A stretch of 64,000 nucleotides of DNA from Ancylobacter radicis (GTDB lineage Bacteria > Pseudomonadota > Alphaproteobacteria > Rhizobiales > Xanthobacteraceae). The notes under the pieces were generated by a model that did not search any database, was not told the origin of the DNA, and saw only the letters and a list, made by a program, of their open reading frames with translations. The first letter of the stretch is position 1. Every line of letters starts with the position of its first letter. The position numbers and the translations under genes are program-made. Below, in pieces: positions 36,590-45,497 of this stretch. Location: assembly GCF_018449475.1 (NCBI RefSeq), contig NZ_JAHCQH010000015.1, forward strand, positions 558,001 through 622,000, given 5' to 3'.

Positions 36590-37540
36590 ATGCGCGATCC
36601 CTACGATATTCTCGGCGTTGCCCGCAGCGCCGACCCCGCCGAAATCAAGCGCGCCTACCGGCGCCTTGCCAAGAAACTGCACCCGGACGCCAACAAGGAC
36701 GATCCGAAGGCGCAGGACCGTTTCGCCGAGCTCAACTCGGCCCATGAAATCCTGTCCGACCCCGACAAGCGCGGTAAGTTCGACCGCGGCGAGATCGACG
36801 CCGAAGGCAAGCCGAAAGGCTTCGAGGGCTTTCCGGGCGGCGGCTTCGGCCGGGGCGGCTTCCAGCGCGGCCCGGGCGGGGGCGAGACGATTTTCGAGAG
36901 CTTCTCCTACGGTCCCGAGGGCGCCCGCCGCTCCGGCCATGGCCCCCATGACGCCGGCGGCTTCGACGACGTGCTGTCCGACATATTGGGCGGCCTCGGC
37001 GGCGGACGCGGGCGGGCACGCGGCCGCGCCGAGACCCCGCGCGGCAACGATATCGACATCACCGTGCCGGTGCCGCTGGAGACCGTGGTCGAGGGCGGGC
37101 CGGTCAAGGTGCGCCTGCCCAATGGCCGCGTCGTGGAGGTGAAGATCCCCGCGCGCGTTGCCGAAGGGCACCGGATGCGCATGAAGGGCCAGGGCGAGCC
37201 CAGCGCCTTTGGCGGCACGCCGGGCGACGCCTATCTCGTCGTCGCCTATGCGCCGCACCGCGTGTTCAGGATCGAGGGGACGGATCTGCGGGCCGATGTG
37301 GCGCTGCCGCTCGCCCAGGCCGTGCTCGGCGGCAAGCTGCGCGTGCCGACCCTGGGCGGCGAGGTGGAACTGTCCGTTCCGGCCTGGACCGATTCGGGCC
37401 GCACCTTCCGCCTGCGCGGCAAGGGCCTGCCCAAGGCCGAGGGCGGCGAGGGCGACCTGCTCGCCACCGTCCGCATCGCCCTGCCGGAGGAGCGCGACGC
37501 CGAGCTTGAGGCGCTGATGCGCAAGCACGCCGGAGCCTGA
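36590..37540 (+). CDS. DnaJ C-terminal domain protein (CbpA-like co-chaperone)
   Basis: A 316-aa J-domain protein. The J-domain is residues 1-66 with HPD at 31-33; a long Gly/Phe/Arg-rich stretch (75-150) follows, then the two beta-barrel client-binding domains (ITVPVPLETVVEGG ... RTFRLRGKGLP ... GDLLATVRI). No zinc-finger cysteines are present, placing it in the type II/CbpA class that works with DnaK. ATG 36590 begins exactly at the J-domain. No close partner chaperone gene is in the window. Confidence 0.88.
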   Translation: MRDPYDILGVARSADPAEIKRAYRRLAKKLHPDANKDDPKAQDRFAELNSAHEILSDPDKRGKFDRGEIDAEGKPKGFEGFPGGGFGRGGFQRGPGGGETIFESFSYGPEGARRSGHGPHDAGGFDDVLSDILGGLGGGRGRARGRAETPRGNDIDITVPVPLETVVEGGPVKVRLPNGRVVEVKIPARVAEGHRMRMKGQGEPSAFGGTPGDAYLVVAYAPHRVFRIEGTDLRADVALPLAQAVLGGKLRVPTLGGEVELSVPAWTDSGRTFRLRGKGLPKAEGGEGDLLATVRIALPEERDAELEALMRKHAGA

Positions 37541-37736
37541 CGCAGCGGATTACAGGATTGAGCCTGACGGCGCGCCGGATCCGCCGGGTGCGGAATCGCC
37601 CGTCGAAGCCCCCATCCCGGATTGCCACCATGGCCGGGGACGTGTCTGACTGTAACCGCTCGCTTGAGCGGCTCCTGCCGCTGTGCGATAGGAACCCTTC
37701 GCCACTGCACAGTGGGCAGAGAGTACGGAGCACGGC

Positions 37737-38561
37737 GTGACGGGCATGGCATCGGTTGGTTTGATGAACGGTAAGCGCGGCCTCATTATGGGGGTTGCCA
37801 ATAACCGTTCCATCGCATGGGGCATTGCCAAGGCCGTCCATGCTCAGGGCGCGAAGCTCGCCTTCACCTATCAGGGCGAGCCGCTGAGGAAGCGCGTGGA
37901 GCCGCTGGCGAACGAACTCGACGCCGCCGTCGTCGGTCACTGCGACGTCACCGACCCCGCCACCATCGATGCCGTCTTCGCCGAGACCGAGCGCCAGCTC
38001 GGCGGGCTCGACTTCCTCGTTCATGCCATCGCCTTCTCCGACAAGAGCGAGCTGGACGGGCGCTATGTCGACACCACCGCGGACAATTTCAGCAAGACCA
38101 TGCTGATCTCCTGCTACAGCTTCACCGCCGTCGCCCAGCGCGCCGAGAAGCTGATGACCAATGGCGGCTCGATGCTGACGCTGACCTATTACGGCGCCGA
38201 GAAGTGGATGCCGCATTACAATGTGATGGGCGTCGCCAAGGCGGCGCTGGAGTCGAGCGTGCGCTACCTCGCCGCCGATCTCGGCCCCAAGAACATTCGC
38301 GTGAACGCCATCTCCGCCGGCCCGATCAAGACTCTCGCGGCCTCCGGCATCGGCGATTTCCGCTATATCCTGAAGTGGAACGAGCTGAACGCGCCGCTGC
38401 GCCGTACCGTGACCATCGACGAGGTGGGCGATACCGGCATGTACCTGCTGTCCGATCTCGGGCGCGGCGTCACCGGCGAGATTCACCACGTCGATGCGGG
38501 CTATCATGTGGTCGGCATGAAGAATCCCGAGGCGCCGGACCTGACGCTGGATCGCGACTGA
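37737..38561 (+). CDS. fabI: enoyl-[acyl-carrier-protein] reductase (NADH)
   Basis: A 274-aa FabI, the last reduction step of fatty acid elongation and the target of triclosan in other bacteria. Cofactor phrase GVANNRSIAWGIAKA, the FabI active site with Y151, Y161 and K168 (Y-x6-K), and RVNAISAGPIKTLAASGI are visible. GTG 37737 has GGAG at the right distance (6 nt); the ATG three codons later would leave 15 nt. It is followed by an exported protein and a phosphatase on the same strand. Confidence 0.95.
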   Translation: MTGMASVGLMNGKRGLIMGVANNRSIAWGIAKAVHAQGAKLAFTYQGEPLRKRVEPLANELDAAVVGHCDVTDPATIDAVFAETERQLGGLDFLVHAIAFSDKSELDGRYVDTTADNFSKTMLISCYSFTAVAQRAEKLMTNGGSMLTLTYYGAEKWMPHYNVMGVAKAALESSVRYLAADLGPKNIRVNAISAGPIKTLAASGIGDFRYILKWNELNAPLRRTVTIDEVGDTGMYLLSDLGRGVTGEIHHVDAGYHVVGMKNPEAPDLTLDRD

Positions 38562-38601
38562 TCCCGCGCCCCGACGGCCCCCTCCGGCACAGGAGACAGC
38601 G

Positions 38602-39234
38602 ATGACCAAGGCTCGGCTCGGAACAGGCGCAACCCGGAACCCGATGAGCGCCGCGACGGCGCGGCGACGCGTGGCACGCGCGGCGGTGCTGGCCCTTCTC
38701 GGCGGTGGGATTTTCGCAGGCGGATTTTCCGTGGGTGTGGCGCAGGCCGCCTCCTCCATCACCGTCCAGCCGGGCCCGCCCGGCCCGCAGGACCGGGGCG
38801 TGCCGCCGACCTTCGAGGAATATCCGCTGCTGCCGCGCATTTTCGGGCCGGGCGGGGCGATCTTCCCCGGCTATGTCGCGCCGATCGACCAGAACGGCGA
38901 TACCCGCGTCTCCCTGCTCACCGGCAGCGGCGGGCGGATGGTGTTCGCCGCCGGTACCGCCGACACGCGCTGCCAGACCGAACAGGCGCCGATCATCACC
39001 ATTCTCGATGCGCCCGCCGGCGTGAAGCTCTCCACCGACTATGGCAATTTCACCGTGGATGCGGTGCAGGCCGGCACCTCCTACTGCCTCGGCCGCGTCA
39101 TCCAGGGCACGCGGGTCTTCGTCAGCGGCCGGCTGCCACGCGGCGGCGCCACCGCCACGCTGCGCGTCGCCTATCCCCATGCCGGGCGAAACGGGCGCAC
39201 CTACACCCAAACCGTGACACTGCCCGCCCGATGA
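38602..39234 (+). CDS. exported hypothetical protein
   Basis: A 210-aa protein with an Arg-rich N-terminus, a hydrophobic segment (VLALLGGGIFAGGFSVGVAQA) and a likely cleavage after AQA. The mature part has two cysteines (TRCQTE and SYCLG) about 50 residues apart, probably a disulfide, and beta-rich character. No family recognised. AGGAGA precedes ATG 38602. Its stop overlaps the phosphatase start as ATGA. Confidence 0.7.
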   Translation: MTKARLGTGATRNPMSAATARRRVARAAVLALLGGGIFAGGFSVGVAQAASSITVQPGPPGPQDRGVPPTFEEYPLLPRIFGPGGAIFPGYVAPIDQNGDTRVSLLTGSGGRMVFAAGTADTRCQTEQAPIITILDAPAGVKLSTDYGNFTVDAVQAGTSYCLGRVIQGTRVFVSGRLPRGGATATLRVAYPHAGRNGRTYTQTVTLPAR

Positions 39235-39821
39235 GCCGCTGCCGCATCTTTCTGGTCCGTCATGGCGAGACCGACTGGAACCTCGCCGGCCGCCTTCAGG
39301 GCCATCACGACATTCCGCTGAACGATCTCGGCCGCGAACAGGCGGCCAAGACCGCCCGCGTGGTCGACCGCCTCGCCGGCGGCGCGGCGACTCTCGATTA
39401 TGTGGCGAGCCCGCTCGGGCGGACGTCCCAGACCATGGCGATCCTGCGCGCCGAGCTGGGCCTGCCGCCGGACGAATTCCGCCGCGACGCGCGGCTGAAG
39501 GAAATCGGCTTCGGCCGCTGGGAAGGCTTCAGCTGGACCGAGCTGCGCCGGCGCGATCCCGCCAGCGTCGCCGTGCGCAAGACTGATCCGTGGAATTTCG
39601 TGCCGCCGGGCGGCGAGAGCTATGCCATGCTGACCGAGCGCGTCATGGGGGCGATCAACGAGATCACCGCCGACAGCGTGGTCGTGACCCATGGCGGCGT
39701 GGTCCGTGCCATGTTGCATGTCCTCGCCGGCATGCCGCCGGAGCAGGCGGTGGACCTGCCGGTGCGCCAGGGCGCGGTCTACATGGTCGAGAACGGCGCT
39801 TTCGAACTCGCCGTCGCCTGA
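39231..39821 (+). CDS. histidine phosphatase family protein
   Basis: A 196-aa member of the phosphoglycerate-mutase/acid-phosphatase superfamily with the catalytic LVRHGET near the N-terminus, ASPLGRTSQTM, the acid in RLKEIGFGRWEG and the second His in VVTHGGVVRAML. Substrate not inferable; cobalamin, phosphosugar or other phosphatases share these motifs. Coupled to the upstream gene by ATGA. Confidence 0.88.
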   Translation: MSRCRIFLVRHGETDWNLAGRLQGHHDIPLNDLGREQAAKTARVVDRLAGGAATLDYVASPLGRTSQTMAILRAELGLPPDEFRRDARLKEIGFGRWEGFSWTELRRRDPASVAVRKTDPWNFVPPGGESYAMLTERVMGAINEITADSVVVTHGGVVRAMLHVLAGMPPEQAVDLPVRQGAVYMVENGAFELAVA

Positions 39822-39849
39822 CGGCACCACCCGGCAAAGGGAGCCCCCC

Positions 39850-41229
39850 ATGGGCGTCACGCTGATCACCGCCTCGGAGGCCTCCAATCCCCGCCCGATC
39901 TGGTGCGTCACGCCGCAGAACTGGCGCGAGGTGGCGGGCGGCCTGCCGGCGCCGGCGCTCTCCTTCGCCGAGGCCACCGGCTTCAAGGCGGAACCGGGCG
40001 CACTGCTGGTCCTGCCCTCGGCCGATGGCGCCATTGCCGGCGTGCTGTTCGGCTGCGCGGAGCCCCCGCGCGACCCGCTCTCCTTCGGCAAGCTCGCCAC
40101 CACCCTGCCCGCGGGCGATTACCTTCTGGAGCGCGCCCCGGCCGATCCACGCCTTGCCACGCTCGGCCTGCTGCTCGGCGCCTACCGCTTCACCCGCTAC
40201 CGGGCGCGCTCCCGCGCGGCGATCCGGCTGGTCGTGCCCGAGGGCGTCGACAAGGCGGCGGTGGAGCGCACGGCCGAGGCGGTGACGCTCGCCCGCGATC
40301 TCGTCAACACGCCGGCCAACGACCTCGGCCCGGCCGAGATCGAGGCGGCGGTGCGCACCCTAGCGGCCCGCTTCGGCGGCGGCGTGCGGGTGACGACGGG
40401 CGACGATCTGCTGGCCGCCAACTTCCCCCTCATCCACGCCGTCGGCCGCGCCAGCCCGCGCGCGCCGCGCCTCATCGATTTGAGCTGGGGCGAGCCGGAC
40501 GCGCCCAAGGTCACGCTGGTCGGCAAGGGCGTCGCCTTCGACACGGGCGGGCTCGACATCAAGCCGGCGAGCGGCATGCTGCTGATGAAGAAGGACATGG
40601 GCGGCGCGGCGAGCGCCATCGGCCTTGCCCAGATGATCATGGCCCGCAAGCTGCCGGTCCGCCTGCGCCTCATCGTGCCGGCGGTGGAGAACGCGGTAGG
40701 CGGCGCCGCCTTCCGGCCCGGCGACATCCTGGCCTCGCGCAAGGGGCTCTCGGTCGAGATCGGCAATACCGACGCCGAAGGCCGGCTGATCCTCGCCGAT
40801 GCGCTGTCGCTGGCGGATGAGGAGGCGCCCGAGCTGCTGATCGACTTCGCCACCCTCACCGGCGCCGCCCGCGTCGCGCTCGGCCCGCAATTGCCGCCGG
40901 CCTACACACCGGACGACACGCTCGCCGCCGACCTTGCCCGCCATGCCCTTGCGGAAGCCGATCCGCTCTGGCGGATGCCGCTCTGGCAGCCCTATGCGTC
41001 GATGCTCGACAGCCCGATCGCCGATCTCAACAACGCGCCGAGCGGCGGCTTTGCCGGCTCCATCACCGCCGCGCTGTTCCTCCAGCGTTTCGTCGAGCGG
41101 GCCGGGGCCTGGCTGCATCTCGACATCTACGCCTGGAACCCGTCGAACCGGCCGGGCCGCCCGGAAGGCGGCGAAGCGCAGACCATCCGCGCCCTCGACG
41201 CCCTGCTGACGGAGCGTTACGCCCGTTAA
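39850..41229 (+). CDS. leucyl aminopeptidase family (M17) metallopeptidase
   Basis: A 459-aa M17 aminopeptidase: metal and catalytic motifs GKGVAFDTGGLDIK (225-238), MKKDMGG and NTDAEGR at 306-312. It should remove N-terminal residues from peptides in the cytoplasm as a hexamer. Slightly shorter than classical PepA, with a divergent N-terminal domain. AAGGGAG precedes ATG 39850. A MarR gene and an NlpC/P60 gene follow on the same strand, a peptide-degradation set. Confidence 0.9.
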   Translation: MGVTLITASEASNPRPIWCVTPQNWREVAGGLPAPALSFAEATGFKAEPGALLVLPSADGAIAGVLFGCAEPPRDPLSFGKLATTLPAGDYLLERAPADPRLATLGLLLGAYRFTRYRARSRAAIRLVVPEGVDKAAVERTAEAVTLARDLVNTPANDLGPAEIEAAVRTLAARFGGGVRVTTGDDLLAANFPLIHAVGRASPRAPRLIDLSWGEPDAPKVTLVGKGVAFDTGGLDIKPASGMLLMKKDMGGAASAIGLAQMIMARKLPVRLRLIVPAVENAVGGAAFRPGDILASRKGLSVEIGNTDAEGRLILADALSLADEEAPELLIDFATLTGAARVALGPQLPPAYTPDDTLAADLARHALAEADPLWRMPLWQPYASMLDSPIADLNNAPSGGFAGSITAALFLQRFVERAGAWLHLDIYAWNPSNRPGRPEGGEAQTIRALDALLTERYAR

Positions 41230-41249
41230 CCCATTGTTGGATCAATGGG
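41230..41249. terminator. small hairpin after the aminopeptidase gene
   Basis: A 7-bp perfect stem CCCATTG / CAATGGG with a six-base loop, directly at the stop codon. It could be a weak terminator or part of a control site for the MarR gene that begins 64 nt further on. Confidence 0.35.
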
Positions 41250-41312
41250 CGCCATGGTACGAACAATCCGCAGCCGTAACGATTTGCGGCAGGGATCAGC
41301 GGAGTGCGCACC

Positions 41313-41660
41313 ATGGCGGTCGAGATGCGCCCATCGCAGGCGCTGCGCCTTCTGCATGAGCTGTCGCTCGCGCAGGTGCGCGACGATGCGCCCGATCTCA
41401 GCCCGCGCCAGCTCGCCATCCTGCTCTGCGTCTATCTGGAAGCCCCGCCGCACACCGTGCGCGGCCTCGCCGCCCGGCTCGGCGTGACCAAGCCGGTCAT
41501 CACCCGCGCGCTCGACACGATGGGCGCGCTCGGCCTCGTCTCGCGCCGGCGCGACGAGGCGGACAAGCGCAACGTCATCATCCAGCGCACCGTCGACGGC
41601 GCGCTCTATCTGGAAAAGCTCGGCGATCTCGTGGTCGCCGTGGCCCGCCATCTGCGCTGA
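41313..41660 (+). CDS. small MarR-like winged-helix regulator
   Basis: A 115-aa winged-helix protein: LSPRQLAILLCVYLEAPPHTVRGLAARLGVTKPVITRALDTMGALGLVSRRRDEADKRNVII is a full MarR DNA-binding core, but the N- and C-terminal dimerisation helices are short. ATG 41313 has GGAG eight bases upstream; a GTG at 41304 is also in frame. Placed between an M17 aminopeptidase and an NlpC/P60 peptidase, it may control peptide or cell-wall turnover genes; this is positional inference. Confidence 0.8.
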   Translation: MAVEMRPSQALRLLHELSLAQVRDDAPDLSPRQLAILLCVYLEAPPHTVRGLAARLGVTKPVITRALDTMGALGLVSRRRDEADKRNVIIQRTVDGALYLEKLGDLVVAVARHLR

Positions 41661-41677
41661 GAAATGCGAGCACGCCC

Positions 41678-42529
41678 GTGACCGATCGCGACCCGCGCCT
41701 CACCCCCGCCCGCCCGGACCTCGCCGCCGCCAGCCTGCGCGGCCTGGTCGAGGCCCCGCTCTATGTGGAGGGCACGGTGTACCGGGTGGTCCACGCCACC
41801 GCGCCGATGCGCAGCGAGCCCTCGCCCGAGGCGCCGCTGACCACCGAGGCGCTGTTCGGCGAGACGGCGACGATCTTCGAGACGACGATGGAAGGCTGGG
41901 CCTGGGGCCAGCTCGACGCGGACGGCTATGTCGGCTGGCTGCCGGCGGAGGCGCTCGGCCCGGTCGGCCCGGCGGCCACCCACAAAATCGCCGCGCTGCG
42001 CACCCCGGTCTTTCCCGGCCCCTCCATCAAGCTGCCGCCGAGCGCGCTGCTGTCCTTCGGCAGCCGGGTGAACGTGGTGGAGACACGCGAGCGTTTCGCT
42101 GTCACCGCCGAAGGCGGCTTCCTGTTCGCCGGCCATCTGGTGCCGCTGGAGGCCGTGGAGACCGATTTTGTCACCGTGGCCGCGCGTTTTCTCGGCGCCG
42201 CCTATCTGTGGGGCGGGCGCTCCAGCCTCGGGCTGGACTGTTCCGGCCTTGTGCAGATCGCGCTCACCGCCTGCGGCATCGCCTGCCCGCGCGACAGCGA
42301 CATGCAGGAGGCCGCGCTCGGCACGGCGGTTCCGTTCGATGGCGACCTCGCCACGCTCCGGCGCGGCGACCTGCTGTTCTGGCCGGGCCATGTCGGCATG
42401 GTCGAGGATCCGGCGACGCTGCTGCACGCCACCGCCTTCAGCCTGTCGGTGATGCGCGAGCCGCTCGCCCCCGCGTTGGCCCGCATTGAAACCGGCGGCA
42501 CGCCCCTGCGCAGCGTCCGGCGGCTGTAA
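41678..42529 (+). CDS. C40 (NlpC/P60) cell-wall peptidase with N-terminal SH3-like domains
   Basis: A 283-aa protein with two SH3b-like regions (about 35-100 and 110-160) and a C-terminal NlpC/P60 domain. Catalytic residues: C188 in GLDCSGLVQ, H238 in WPGHVGMV and a polar third residue H250 in LLHATA. These enzymes cut D-Glu-mDAP bonds in peptidoglycan stem peptides. There is no signal peptide, suggesting action on recycled muropeptides in the cytoplasm. GTG start 17 nt after the MarR stop. Confidence 0.86.
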   Translation: MTDRDPRLTPARPDLAAASLRGLVEAPLYVEGTVYRVVHATAPMRSEPSPEAPLTTEALFGETATIFETTMEGWAWGQLDADGYVGWLPAEALGPVGPAATHKIAALRTPVFPGPSIKLPPSALLSFGSRVNVVETRERFAVTAEGGFLFAGHLVPLEAVETDFVTVAARFLGAAYLWGGRSSLGLDCSGLVQIALTACGIACPRDSDMQEAALGTAVPFDGDLATLRRGDLLFWPGHVGMVEDPATLLHATAFSLSVMREPLAPALARIETGGTPLRSVRRL

Positions 42530-42547
42530 GCCGCCCGCCCCTGCGCC

Positions 42548-45280
42548 TCAGAACTCCCCCGCGAAGATATTAAGCCGGCGAAGTATCGCCTTCTCCACTT
42601 CCAGCACGAGCATCAGCGCGACGCCGATGGCGATGATCATCACCCCGTCGAGCAGGGCGACCGGGCGCGTCTCGAACACCGCCTGGAGCGGCGGCAGATA
42701 GGTGAAGGCCAGCTGGCCCGCCACCACGGCGGCCAGCGCGATCAGCACCGCCCGCGTGCCCAGCGCCCCCTGCCAGGTGATGGAGCGCATGTGCAGGAAG
42801 CGCACATTGAACAGATAGAAGATCTCCATCACCACGAGCGTGTTCACCACCAGCGTGCGGGCCATCTCCAGCCCCTGCCCGCGCGACAGCGCGAGATGCA
42901 GCACCCCGAACGTCGCCAGCATGAACAGGATGGAGACGAAGGCGACGCGCCACAGCATGAACGGCGTGAGCAGGCTGGCATGGGACGGGCGAGGCGGGCG
43001 TTCCATGGTGCCCGGCTCGGTCGGCTCGAAGGCGAGCGCCAGACCCAGCGTGATGCTGAGGATGAGGTTGAGCCAGAGGATCTGCGCCGGCGACATGGGC
43101 AGCGTCGCGCCGAGCAGGATGGCGATGATCACGCCCAGCACCTCGCCGCCATTGGTCGGCAGGGTAAAGGCGATCATCTTGCGAATATTGTCGTAGACCG
43201 TGCGCCCCTCCCGCACCGCCGCGACGATGGAGGCGAAATTGTCGTCCACCAGCACCACTTCGGCCGCCTGCTTGGCCGCTTCCGTGCCCTTGCGGCCCAT
43301 GGCGATGCCGACATCGGCCTGCTTGAGAGAGGGCGCGTCATTCACCCCGTCACCGGTCATCGCCACCACATCACCGGTCGATTGCAGCGCCCGCACGATG
43401 CGCAGCTTGTTCTCCGGGCTGGTGCGGGCGAACACGGTGGTGGCGTGGGCAAGCGCCACGAGATCGGCATCGGTGGTGGCATCCACCTGCGCGCCGGTCA
43501 TCACCAGAGGGCTCTCGCCCAGCCCGAGCTGGCGGGCGATCGCCTGCGCGGTGGCGCCATGGTCGCCGGTGATCATCTTGACGCCGATGCCCGCGCTCCG
43601 GCATTCGGCAATCGCCGCCACCGCCTCCGCGCGCGGCGGATCGATGAAGCCGACCAGCCCAAGGAAATCGAGCCCGTCGAGAGAGTCCACGGCAAGCCGG
43701 GCCGGCGCGCCCTCCGCCAGACGCCGCGCGGCAAAGCCCAGCACGCGCTCGCCCTGCCGGGCGGAGGCGTCGATGGCCGCATTCCAGCCGGCCTCGCCGG
43801 CAGCGCCCGCGCACAGCGCCAGCACCGCCTCGGGCGCGCCCTTCACGAAAATCACCGTCTCGCCCGACGGGCCGCGCGCCAGCACCGCCATGAAGCGATA
43901 GGCGGCATCGAAGGGGATCGCGTCGAGCCGCTCCCATGCGCCGCGTTCCACGGCGGGCACCATCCCGCCCTTCACCGCCAGGGCGACGAGGGCCGCTTCC
44001 ATCGGGTCGCCCTCGGCCAGCCAATGGCCGTTCTCGGCCCGTAGATGCGCGTCGTTGCACAGCAGCGCGCAGCGCAGCAGTGCCTCGCTGGCGGTGGCGG
44101 GATCGCCCGCCCCCACCCAGTTCAACTCGCCCTCCGGCGCATAGCCGATGCCGGATATCGCAACCTCAGCGGTGCGACCCTCGCCCGCCGGCAGGAACAG
44201 CCGGCGCGCGGTCATCTCGTTGCGGGTCAGCGTGCCGGTCTTGTCCGAGCAGATGATCGAGGTCGCCCCCAGCGTCTCCACCGCCGGCAGCAGGCGAATC
44301 ACCGCATGGCGCCGGGCCATGCGCCGCACGCCGATGGCCAGGGTGATGGTGATCACCGCCGGCAGCCCCTCCGGCACCAGCCCGACGGCAAGCGCCACCA
44401 CCGCCATCAGCGCCTCGCTCCAGCCATAGCCGCGCACCAGCACCGCGAACAGGAACAGCGCCGCGCCGCCGATCAGCACCACCCAGGTGAACGACCGGGC
44501 GAAGGCGTTGATCTGGCGCAGCAGCGGCGTCACCATCGGCTCGACATCGGCCATCAGCGTGCCGATGCGGCCGATCTGCGTGCGCGGGCCGGTGGCGACC
44601 ACGATGCCGGTGCCCTGCCCGGCGGCGACCGTGGTGCCGGAAAACGCCATGGAATGCCGGTCGCCCAGCGGCGCCTCGGGAGCGGCGGGGTCGGACCGCT
44701 TGGCGGCGGTGACGGATTCGCCGGTCAGCATCGCCTCGTCGATCAGCATGCCCCGCGCCAGACTGAGCCGCGTATCGGCCGGCACGCGGTCACCCGCCTC
44801 CAGCAGCACCCGATCGCCGGGCACCAGTTCATGGGCGGCGACGCTGAGCCGCTGGCTGCCGCGGATGATGCTGGCCTGCGGCGCGATCATGTTGCGGATG
44901 GCGCGCAGCGACTGTTCGGCCCGGCCCTCCTGCACGAAGCCGACCACCGCATTGACCAGCACCACCGCGATGATGACGCCGGCATCGACATGATGGCCGA
45001 GGATCAGCGCGGCCAGCGCGCCGGCCAGCAGGAAATAGATCAGCGCATTGTTGAACTGGGCGAGAAAGCGCAGCAGCGGCGAGCGGCCGGGCGGCTCGGG
45101 CAGCGCGTTGGGACCGTGGGCGGCAAGGCGCCGGAGCGCCTCCTGCGGGCTCAGCCCGCCCAGTGGCGCCTCAAGAAGCCGCGCCACCTCCTCATGCGGC
45201 AGCGCGTGCCAGGGGTCCTCCATGGCGGAGCGGGCCGGCGCGGCGTCGAAAGGGGAGAGCGGAGCAGGCGGTTGGGTCAT
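42548..45280 (-). CDS. P-type cation-transporting ATPase (type II, PEGLP class)
   Basis: A 910-aa P-type ATPase. The phosphorylated Asp is D346 in ICSDKTGTLT; TGES lies in the actuator domain, PEGLP in membrane helix 4 just upstream, GDGVNDAPSLKQADVGIAMG near 640-660, and an N-terminal cation ATPase domain plus six C-terminal helices complete it. The PEGLP motif and layout match type II pumps (Ca2+, Na+/K+ or H+ relatives); the ion cannot be fixed. The start is taken as ATG 45280; the frame is open upstream to 45748 but that part overlaps the DUF2076 gene and its terminators. Confidence 0.92.
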   Translation of the reverse strand: MTQPPAPLSPFDAAPARSAMEDPWHALPHEEVARLLEAPLGGLSPQEALRRLAAHGPNALPEPPGRSPLLRFLAQFNNALIYFLLAGALAALILGHHVDAGVIIAVVLVNAVVGFVQEGRAEQSLRAIRNMIAPQASIIRGSQRLSVAAHELVPGDRVLLEAGDRVPADTRLSLARGMLIDEAMLTGESVTAAKRSDPAAPEAPLGDRHSMAFSGTTVAAGQGTGIVVATGPRTQIGRIGTLMADVEPMVTPLLRQINAFARSFTWVVLIGGAALFLFAVLVRGYGWSEALMAVVALAVGLVPEGLPAVITITLAIGVRRMARRHAVIRLLPAVETLGATSIICSDKTGTLTRNEMTARRLFLPAGEGRTAEVAISGIGYAPEGELNWVGAGDPATASEALLRCALLCNDAHLRAENGHWLAEGDPMEAALVALAVKGGMVPAVERGAWERLDAIPFDAAYRFMAVLARGPSGETVIFVKGAPEAVLALCAGAAGEAGWNAAIDASARQGERVLGFAARRLAEGAPARLAVDSLDGLDFLGLVGFIDPPRAEAVAAIAECRSAGIGVKMITGDHGATAQAIARQLGLGESPLVMTGAQVDATTDADLVALAHATTVFARTSPENKLRIVRALQSTGDVVAMTGDGVNDAPSLKQADVGIAMGRKGTEAAKQAAEVVLVDDNFASIVAAVREGRTVYDNIRKMIAFTLPTNGGEVLGVIIAILLGATLPMSPAQILWLNLILSITLGLALAFEPTEPGTMERPPRPSHASLLTPFMLWRVAFVSILFMLATFGVLHLALSRGQGLEMARTLVVNTLVVMEIFYLFNVRFLHMRSITWQGALGTRAVLIALAAVVAGQLAFTYLPPLQAVFETRPVALLDGVMIIAIGVALMLVLEVEKAILRRLNIFAGEF

Positions 45281-45413
45281 CGCGGCGACAGGCCCTTCAT
45301 CTGGGGGGAAGGAAACGCTAGCGACGCCGGCCCGCCTGACAACCGGACATTCCCGGATGGCCGATCGGAAAGCCAAGCAGGACGGGAACATCGGGCGGCC
45401 GGGACAAAAGGAA

Positions 45414-45489
45414 AGGCCGGCCATCCGGCCGGCCTCCCGAGAGTATCGATGAAAGGAGTGTCGATGAAAGGCCGGCCTTCCGGCCGGCC
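45414..45489 (-). terminator. tandem terminators of the ECF sigma operon
   Basis: Two near-identical hairpins: 45414-45435 (AGGCCGGCC-ATCC-GGCCGGCCT) and 45470-45489 (GGCCGGCC-TTCC-GGCCGGCC), separated by 34 bases that hold a duplicated TCGATGAAAG. On the minus strand both are followed by short T runs. They lie just after the DUF2076 stop and should end the sigma-factor operon. Confidence 0.65.
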
Positions 45490-45497
45490 CGTCACGG

